Source: an uncultured bacterium
GTDB taxonomy: Bacteria > Verrucomicrobiota > Lentisphaeria > Victivallales > Victivallaceae
DNA length: 64,000 nt
NCBI GenBank assembly: GCA_900551245.1
Contig: URVC01000013.1
Coordinates: 16,494-80,493, forward strand
Direction of reading: 5' to 3'
The position numbers were made by a program, and so were the translations under genes. The notes beneath the pieces were generated by a model. It was not told where the DNA came from and did not search any database. It saw only the letters and a list, made by a program, of their open reading frames with translations. Every line of letters begins with the position of its first letter. The stretch's first letter is position 1. This document shows positions 59,218 to 64,000 of the stretch, in pieces.

Positions 59218-61599
59218 ATGAAAAAAATATGTCCGATAATTCTGTTATTCATCTGTATATTTTGTGTAGCTGAAAAGATTCCTCAATTGATGATTTCAGC
59301 TGCAGGATCTGTGATTGATCCCGGAGAGAAAATTCAGATTCTTGAGCGCTCATCCTGCGGAAATTTTTCATGGTCTTTGAGAGATTGGGAGGGGAAAATT
59401 GTACAAACAGGGAATGCATCTGGAGATTTTTTCTTAACCGATCCTCTGGTTCCTGGGTATTATATCATTGAGGCGGAAAATCAGTTTGGAAAAGACAGGA
59501 AAACATTCGGCATTCTGCCATCCGGCAATATTTTAGGTACGAAAGAGATGCCTTATTCCATTGATGTCGCAACCACAATCTCTACAGTTTCGCAGTATGC
59601 AAAAGGAGATCTTACGCGGTCTTTGGAATTTTTTGCCGAACTGTGTCGTCGTGCCGGGGTTCGTTTTGTTCGCGATCGCGCATGGTGGCCGAAAAATTAT
59701 CATTGGGGCCATATCCCGCTTGTCGTAGAGGCCTTTTCTTCCCGGGGAATTTCGATATCAATGCCTTTTCACGATGTCCCGAAAGAGGAGCGCAATATCG
59801 GTGAACGTATGCCGAATAACCTTCTTTCCATTTATAAATTTGGTGTAGAAGCCGCGAAGAAATTTCGCAATCAAATTCAGGTGTGGGAATATTGGAACGA
59901 ACAGGACGGCGGTGGAACCGCTCCGGGAAAAGACGCAGCTTGGAATTTTACTGCGACATTTAAAGCCTTTACTCTGGGAGCACATCGTGCAGATCCCGGC
60001 GTTCGGGTAACTCCCGGCAGCTTTGCAACCATTGGGAAATCCCTTCCGTATATCGAGTGCCAGATGAAAAATCTGCCGGGCGAGTATTCCGATATCTGCA
60101 ATATTCATATTTACGGTTTGTGTGAGCGATATCCCATTCTCTTGAAAGAAACCAGAAAATGGATGAAACAAGGAGACATGGCGAATGCCGAAATCTGGAT
60201 TACAGAGAATGGAACGAAAATAGAGGGCGATGCTCTTGGAAAGCCTCCTATTCCCCTGGAAGAGAAAAATATCAAAGCACACTCTCCAGAACAAGAGATG
60301 CTTCACGCAGAATTTGTAGTAAAAGCTCAATTGAAGATGCAGTTTCTGGGAGTTCGACGGACTTTCGCATTTGTTCTTCCTCCTTACAATGAATATGGCG
60401 GAAAAAAAGATTGGGGATTTCTGCGGAGAGATTATTCGGCCAAACCAGCCTATTTTGCATTTGCATCATTGATTCATTCGCTGGGTAATGGCAGAATGCT
60501 CGGAGCCTGGAATGCCGGTGCGGATGTGGAAGCTTATCTGTTTGAGCAGGAAAACCGCACTCAAAGCTTAGTTCTCTGGGCAAAGTCAAATGTCGATCAG
60601 CAGGGGATTGTTGCAAAAAAAATAAAAGTAAGAATACCAACGTGTAACATACTGAGAGGAAACAATATCTTTGGTACACCAATTACTGTTTATCCCCGCG
60701 AAAATATTGCAGAGATTGAGGTGACACGTTATCCTGTTTATCTTCATGGATTGAACTCATTAACCCCTGCTTTGCCCCCTGTTTATGCCGGCCGGATGCA
60801 ACCGTTTTCTGTTACCAGAAAAAATAGAGATCTCTCCATCGTCTTCTCCCTTTATCCGAAAACGAATACATTATTAAATGGAGAAAACTCGGCATTGCAG
60901 ATTCTTCCCCAGAAAGGACCCTGTGAAGTTCTTCTGCGAGTAGCCAATCTCTCTACGATACGGAAAAAAGGGAAAATTGAGTGTAATGGAATGCTGAAAG
61001 GTATCCCTGAAATCATTGATCTTTCTCCTCTGTCTCAACAGGATTTTCGAGTGGTGATTGCTCCTCCGGAACAAAATCTTTTCGATCTCGTGGTGCAGGG
61101 AAAATTTGAGGGAAAGGATACCAGCCCGCTTGTTGTTCCGGTTGTACGGCTTGATCGTCCGGGAATTGTGTTGCCGGTGTGGGAACTGGAGCGTTGGAAG
61201 ATCAATGCTGCGGGAAAACGCATGGCCTTTGTTCCAAATCCAGCAAGTAAAACAATGACGATCAAGGCTGACTTGAATCCGAAGCGGGATAAGTGGATTT
61301 ATCCGGAATTTGCCTTGAGCAAAGAATCTTTGCATAAGGCTTCCGGGATTGCATTTGAGATTAAAATGAATAAGCCGACGACAACATTCTTTTCACTCGT
61401 AATGCTTTCCGAAAAATCGCTTGAAGCCAATTATGTTTCTCTGTCTTACAGGGCACCTACGACAGAGTGGACGGAAAATTTTATACCGTTAAAACATTTG
61501 GATTGTTCTTCCCTCCGGTTTATTCGAATCGGTATAAACCCAAAGGAACCGACAACCAGTTATTCGATTCGTAATCTGCGAATTATTCCAAGTGATTAA
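59218..61599 (+). CDS. Secreted GH39/GH5-like glycoside hydrolase, AT-rich gene
   Basis: 793 aa with a signal peptide (MKKICPIILLFICIFCVAE). An N-terminal Ig-like beta domain (to about residue 105) leads to a barrel with FAELCRRAGVRFVRDRAWWP. The acid/base Glu is in VWEYWNEQDGGG and the nucleophile in IWITENGTKIEG. The last 300 residues are beta-rich. GAGGAT lies 6 nt before the ATG at 59218; an in-frame TTG at 59200 is less likely. Composition is unlike most of the window (15 of 60 bases are G or C at 59221-59280), a sign of recent transfer. Substrate unknown. Confidence 0.82.
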   Translation: MKKICPIILLFICIFCVAEKIPQLMISAAGSVIDPGEKIQILERSSCGNFSWSLRDWEGKIVQTGNASGDFFLTDPLVPGYYIIEAENQFGKDRKTFGILPSGNILGTKEMPYSIDVATTISTVSQYAKGDLTRSLEFFAELCRRAGVRFVRDRAWWPKNYHWGHIPLVVEAFSSRGISISMPFHDVPKEERNIGERMPNNLLSIYKFGVEAAKKFRNQIQVWEYWNEQDGGGTAPGKDAAWNFTATFKAFTLGAHRADPGVRVTPGSFATIGKSLPYIECQMKNLPGEYSDICNIHIYGLCERYPILLKETRKWMKQGDMANAEIWITENGTKIEGDALGKPPIPLEEKNIKAHSPEQEMLHAEFVVKAQLKMQFLGVRRTFAFVLPPYNEYGGKKDWGFLRRDYSAKPAYFAFASLIHSLGNGRMLGAWNAGADVEAYLFEQENRTQSLVLWAKSNVDQQGIVAKKIKVRIPTCNILRGNNIFGTPITVYPRENIAEIEVTRYPVYLHGLNSLTPALPPVYAGRMQPFSVTRKNRDLSIVFSLYPKTNTLLNGENSALQILPQKGPCEVLLRVANLSTIRKKGKIECNGMLKGIPEIIDLSPLSQQDFRVVIAPPEQNLFDLVVQGKFEGKDTSPLVVPVVRLDRPGIVLPVWELERWKINAAGKRMAFVPNPASKTMTIKADLNPKRDKWIYPEFALSKESLHKASGIAFEIKMNKPTTTFFSLVMLSEKSLEANYVSLSYRAPTTEWTENFIPLKHLDCSSLRFIRIGINPKEPTTSYSIRNLRIIPSD

Positions 61600-61721
61600 A
61601 ACAGGTGAATTTTATAGAAATTTGAATTCCGACTCGATGAAAGCTGTGCAGATTAAGTTAGCGCAGAAGCTGGCATATCTTTGACATTGATTTGGAAAAC
61701 AGAAGAGAAAGGAAACATCTG

Positions 61722-62366
61722 ATGAAAAAACTGTTAAGTCTCATACTTGCATTGGGAGTAGCCTCTCTTGCAACAGCCGTTGAAACTGCAATTACAATGA
61801 ATATTGACGGAGTTAAGAGTCAAAATGAGATTTTGCCGGATAAAAACAATTCAAATGTTACCTACGGGCGATTTAATTGGCTGAAAAAACAGGATGATCA
61901 GAAATATACATTGATAATCTCTCAACGGGAATCTGTCTCTTCGGATTGGAAAAAATATACATTTTCTTTTACTCCCGAGCGAACGGGGACAGTATACATT
62001 ACTGTCCGTGGTAATTGGGTCGCAAGATCTGAAGAGCGGAGATGGATCTTGATCAATAAAATTGAAAAAGATGGCCGTTTGATGGAAAATGGAGATTTTG
62101 CGAGTTCGAAAAAGACGAGCAATGGAAAAAGACAACCACTTCCTTTCTGGTTGCAAAATGAAGCATCTTATCTTTCGGCCGGCGGGGAGGACGGTTCTGC
62201 TGCAATAGTTGTTAACTTTGAAAATCCAGTTACTTTTTCCATTGAGACGGAGGGGGGAAAACATTGTACAATCCAAATAGAAGCGAAAGTCGGTTATCAT
62301 CCGAAATCTGTTCTATCACATTCGGGAGAGATGCAAAACGAAAAAGAACAGGAAGGGGAAAATTAA
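61722..62366 (+). CDS. Small secreted protein, carbohydrate-binding-like
   Basis: 214 aa with a signal peptide (MKKLLSLILALGVASLATAV). The rest is beta-rich, including SSDWKKYTFSFTPERTGTVY, a typical strand pattern of CenC-like carbohydrate-binding domains, and NPVTFSIETEGGKHCTIQIE. The C-terminus is charged (HSGEMQNEKEQEGEN). AAAGGA lies 9 nt before the ATG at 61722. It is AT-rich like the GH gene before it. By analogy with the CBM-like gene after the GH at 38303, it is probably an accessory binding protein; I do not recognise a named family. Confidence 0.62.
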   Translation: MKKLLSLILALGVASLATAVETAITMNIDGVKSQNEILPDKNNSNVTYGRFNWLKKQDDQKYTLIISQRESVSSDWKKYTFSFTPERTGTVYITVRGNWVARSEERRWILINKIEKDGRLMENGDFASSKKTSNGKRQPLPFWLQNEASYLSAGGEDGSAAIVVNFENPVTFSIETEGGKHCTIQIEAKVGYHPKSVLSHSGEMQNEKEQEGEN

Positions 62367-62444
62367 AAAAAACACGTTTCGGTCAAATATATTGGCAATT
62401 TTCTGTAACGCTGTTGGGGAAGTAACGACACATGGTCTTTCCCC

Positions 62445-62550
62445 GGCGCTTTTCGGCTGTGTCAGGGCCCATTTGCCGCCTGCAATCGAGCAGAAACAAA
62501 TGGGCGCAAAATGTCGGGCGCTACCGACAGGACACAGCCGGCAAAGCGCC
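62445..62550. repeat. Compound inverted repeat over the 3' end of the SnoaL gene
   Basis: GGCGCTTT..CGGCTGTGTC (62445-62463) pairs with 62531-62550 over 18 bp with one small bulge. Inside are GCCCATTTG/CAAATGGGC (62467-62475/62497-62505) and TGTCGG/CCGACA (62512-62517/62524-62529), so the strand folds as a three-way junction. The SnoaL stop codon lies in the inner hairpin. GTAACG direct repeats (62405-62410, 62422-62427) lie just outside. It may be a terminator, a MITE-like element or a transposon hairpin. Confidence 0.55.
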
Positions 62551-62970
62551 GATCCCCTGCAGAATTCCTGCAATGCCGACGGCAGAGACGTCAGCAATGA
62601 TCCTGCCCGCTTCGTCAAATGTATAGAAGTTCATGACGGTCGTGGAAAACTTCCTGTTGTTCGGTGTCAGGCCTGCGAAGGAGTCCGGTCCGGAGAAGGT
62701 TCCTGTGCATCTCCATTGCACTGCAATCGTCTTTTCATCGGCGACCATATCCTCAAGCGTCCAGTGTACATCAGGAAAGCTGCGCCGCATGAAATCCACG
62801 ACACTCAGATAGCCTTTCGCCCCGTAAAGCGGCACGGGGGAAAACGGCGCCGTGAATACGGCGGACGGCGAGATCAGTTCCTCGCCAAGTGCAAGGTCAT
62901 TTGTGTTGATGCAGGTTTCAAATCGCCGCATTGCCGCGCGATTTCGCTCAATTCTTTCAGTATCAGGCAT
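62521..62970 (-). CDS. SnoaL-like / ester cyclase family protein
   Basis: 149 aa, NTF2-like fold. NRAAMRRFETCINTNDLALG, GYLSVVDFMRRSFPDVHWTL, DEKTIAVQWRCTGTFSGP and FYTFDEAGRIIADVSAVGIA match the SnoaL/polyketide-cyclase-like superfamily. AGGAG lies 9 nt before the ATG at 62970, and a longer reading has no support. The function of these small proteins is rarely clear. It is flanked by a large inverted repeat at its 3' end and by an IS66-type element upstream, so it may be carried by mobile DNA. Its composition differs from the AT-rich genes just before it. Confidence 0.8.
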   Translation of the reverse strand: MPDTERIERNRAAMRRFETCINTNDLALGEELISPSAVFTAPFSPVPLYGAKGYLSVVDFMRRSFPDVHWTLEDMVADEKTIAVQWRCTGTFSGPDSFAGLTPNNRKFSTTVMNFYTFDEAGRIIADVSAVGIAGILQGIGALPAVSCR

Positions 62971-63328
62971 TGTCGTCTTCTCCTGTATTTTACTCCTTCT
63001 GCCACCCTGTCTTCGCGATCGGGAGGATGGCAGATTTCCCAAAAATCAGGCAACATTTATGGGAACTCTGGTGTAACGTCGTTGAGTTACTATATCTCAT
63101 CGTCTGTCAATTGCAAGTGGTGAAATCGACTTCGTCCGGGGCCGATATTGCCGTGTCGGTTGAATCTGTCTGGCGCTGTCGAAGTTTGCAGAATGCTGTT
63201 CCCCCCTCCGGGATTGGAAAAGAACGGATGCTTCTCCCCGTGAATGTATGCGCCCAGCCAGCCCCATCTGGATTTGAGGCAGACAGCGTGGTATGTTCTT
63301 CCACAAACCGTAATAATGGGAGAACGGC
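62971..63328. other. Intergenic region between the SnoaL and IS66 genes
   Basis: No gene is supported in these 358 bp; the open frames on both strands are short and conflict with one another. It holds the SnoaL ribosome site (AGGAG), the possible left end of the IS66 element and the leader of tnpA (GGGAG at 63318-63322). GTAACGTCGTTGAGTTAC, a GTAAC/GTTAC inverted pair, starts at 63073. Confidence 0.5.
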
Positions 63329-63673
63329 ATGGGACGCGAAGGACGAGATTATTGGGAGGCGCAACTGTCAGAATATTGGGACAGCGGTCTGACGATTCAA
63401 GAATACAGCGAGCTGAAGGAGCTGCCTTACGAAAGTACCCGTCGCTGGATCCGAGTGTTGCAAAAGGCACGCCAGGATGATGTGAGCGACCCGGAATCGC
63501 TGGAGCTGGTAGAGATCAAGCCTTTGCAGACCAATGCGAGTGATAGCTCAGGGATTCGGCTGCTGATTGATGGTATAGAAATTACAGTGGCAAAAGGTTT
63601 CGATGGCACTACACTGTCCGAAGTGTTGAATCTACTCAAGGCACGGTCATGTTCGGCTTCGGCGGCTCGGTAA
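63329..63673 (+). CDS. tnpA: IS66-family accessory protein TnpA
   Basis: 114 aa. The N-terminal part is a helix-turn-helix pattern (EAQLSEYWDSGLTIQEYSEL; YESTRRWIRVLQKAR), and the C-terminal part (IRLLIDGIEITVAKGFDGTT, LSEVLNLLKA) is typical of IS66 TnpA. GGGAG lies 6 nt before the ATG. It precedes tnpB with a 25-nt overlap, the usual IS66 arrangement. Confidence 0.85.
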   Translation: MGREGRDYWEAQLSEYWDSGLTIQEYSELKELPYESTRRWIRVLQKARQDDVSDPESLELVEIKPLQTNASDSSGIRLLIDGIEITVAKGFDGTTLSEVLNLLKARSCSASAAR

Positions 63674-63990
63674 GGATCTACTACTGTCCCACTCCGATAA
63701 ACCTGCGAAAATCGTTCGATGGCCTTGCCGGAGCGGTGGAAGAGTATATCAAGCAGGATCCGGAATCAGGTCATGTGTTCGCCTTCTTCAGCCGGAATAA
63801 AAAGCTGGTGAAGTTGCTGCAATGGGAGGACGGCGGTTTTGTGATCTGGATGAAACGACTTGAACAGGGAGGTTTTCATATACCTCAATCAGTTAACGGC
63901 AGAATCGAATTGAGCGCTCGTGAACTTTCGGCAATTCTGTCAGGTATCAAACCGCAGCGTTATTACAAAAGATACTCGAAAAAGTCTTGA
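63649..63990 (+). CDS. tnpB: IS66-family accessory protein TnpB
   Basis: 113 aa, the usual size. VRIYYCPTPINLRKSFDGLA, GHVFAFFSRNKKLVKLLQWE, GFVIWMKRLEQGGFHIP and the LSAILSGIKP block are diagnostic for IS66 Orf2/TnpB. It is required with TnpA for efficient transposition of the TnpC transposase, whose gene is expected just beyond 64000. The start overlaps the end of tnpA. Confidence 0.95.
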   Translation: MFGFGGSVRIYYCPTPINLRKSFDGLAGAVEEYIKQDPESGHVFAFFSRNKKLVKLLQWEDGGFVIWMKRLEQGGFHIPQSVNGRIELSARELSAILSGIKPQRYYKRYSKKS

Positions 63991-64000
63991 CAAAGCTTGA

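Larger units (their letters stand above)
63073..64000 (+). mobile_element. IS66-family insertion sequence, left part
   Basis: tnpA and tnpB of the IS66 type are present and overlap; tnpC would begin near the right edge and is outside. The left boundary at 63073 is a guess based on a GTAA-beginning sequence, since IS66 ends usually start with GTAA. The other inverted repeat and the 8-bp target duplication lie outside the window. Confidence 0.6.

Noticed and set aside
62405..62550. Integron attC site at the 3' end of the SnoaL gene
   Set aside because: SnoaL genes do occur in gene cassettes and the fold is suggestive, but I find no core site of the GTTRRRY/RYYYAAC type and no integrase.
62392..63123. 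A 243-codon plus-strand frame over the SnoaL region
   Set aside because: It is antisense to the SnoaL gene, which has a good ribosome site and the NTF2-like pattern.
1..64000. CRISPR arrays, rRNA, tRNA or phage genes
   Set aside because: No regularly spaced repeats, no conserved RNA sequences and no phage structural genes were seen. The repeated pseudopilin 5' segments are coding.

Overview
The window looks like a chromosomal segment of an anaerobic polysaccharide degrader of the Lentisphaerota (Victivallis-like). This is inferred, not proven. The basis is five H-X9-DG type prepilin-like proteins, many divergent secreted glycoside hydrolases (GH), many LacI, GntR-LacI and AraC regulators, a glycyl radical enzyme system, and a mostly GC-rich composition with clear sigma70-type promoters. 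No rRNA, tRNA or CRISPR array was recognised.

Layout. (1) 1-8717: an operon read leftwards with GH130, GH36 alpha-galactosidase, an enolase-superfamily sugar-acid dehydratase, an SDR, a LacI regulator and a GH that runs off the left edge; a second, paralogous LacI is divergent at its head. (2) 8768-14890: a GntR-LacI regulator, a pseudopilin and two tandem secreted GH50-like enzymes, also leftwards. (3) 15117-21089: housekeeping genes: DUF362 ferredoxin-like protein, HD hydrolase, an MGMT-HhH fusion, folD, a small membrane protein, a GcvH-like protein without the lipoyl lysine, and a MATE exporter. (4) 21277-26685: glycyl radical enzyme, GntR regulator, radical-SAM activase and FGGY kinase in one tightly coupled operon, with manA divergent. 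(5) 27893-34629: AraC, pseudopilin, a giant secreted GH, rhamnose mutarotase and a BNR_4 protein, probably for a rhamnose-rich glycan. (6) 34700-37177: a UvrA2-like ABC ATPase. (7) 37360-44317: GntR-LacI regulator, alginate-lyase-like protein, pseudopilin, a multidomain GH and a secreted CBM-like protein. (8) 44714-46081: an AzgA-like purine permease behind a strongly structured leader. (9) 46220-51265: AraC, giant GH and pseudopilin. (10) 51355-53672: GH39-like enzyme with a divergent AraC. (11) 53685-62366: AraC, divergent from a Gfo/Idh oxidoreductase, MDR dehydrogenase, GH-D glycosidase, pseudopilin, GH and a small secreted protein; the last part is strikingly AT-rich. (12) 62445-64000: a SnoaL-like gene whose 3' end lies in a large compound inverted repeat, then the left part of an IS66-type element.

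The recurring theme is one pseudopilin gene immediately next to one or more large exported glycosidases and a dedicated regulator, seen five times. All five pseudopilins lack the glycine normally found just before the prepilin peptidase cut site. This suggests (inference) a modular system in which each glycan-use operon brings its own pilin-like surface component. Other points of note are the glycyl radical operon with a non-canonical glycyl loop, the GcvH Lys-to-Asn change, and the candidate structured RNA before the purine permease.
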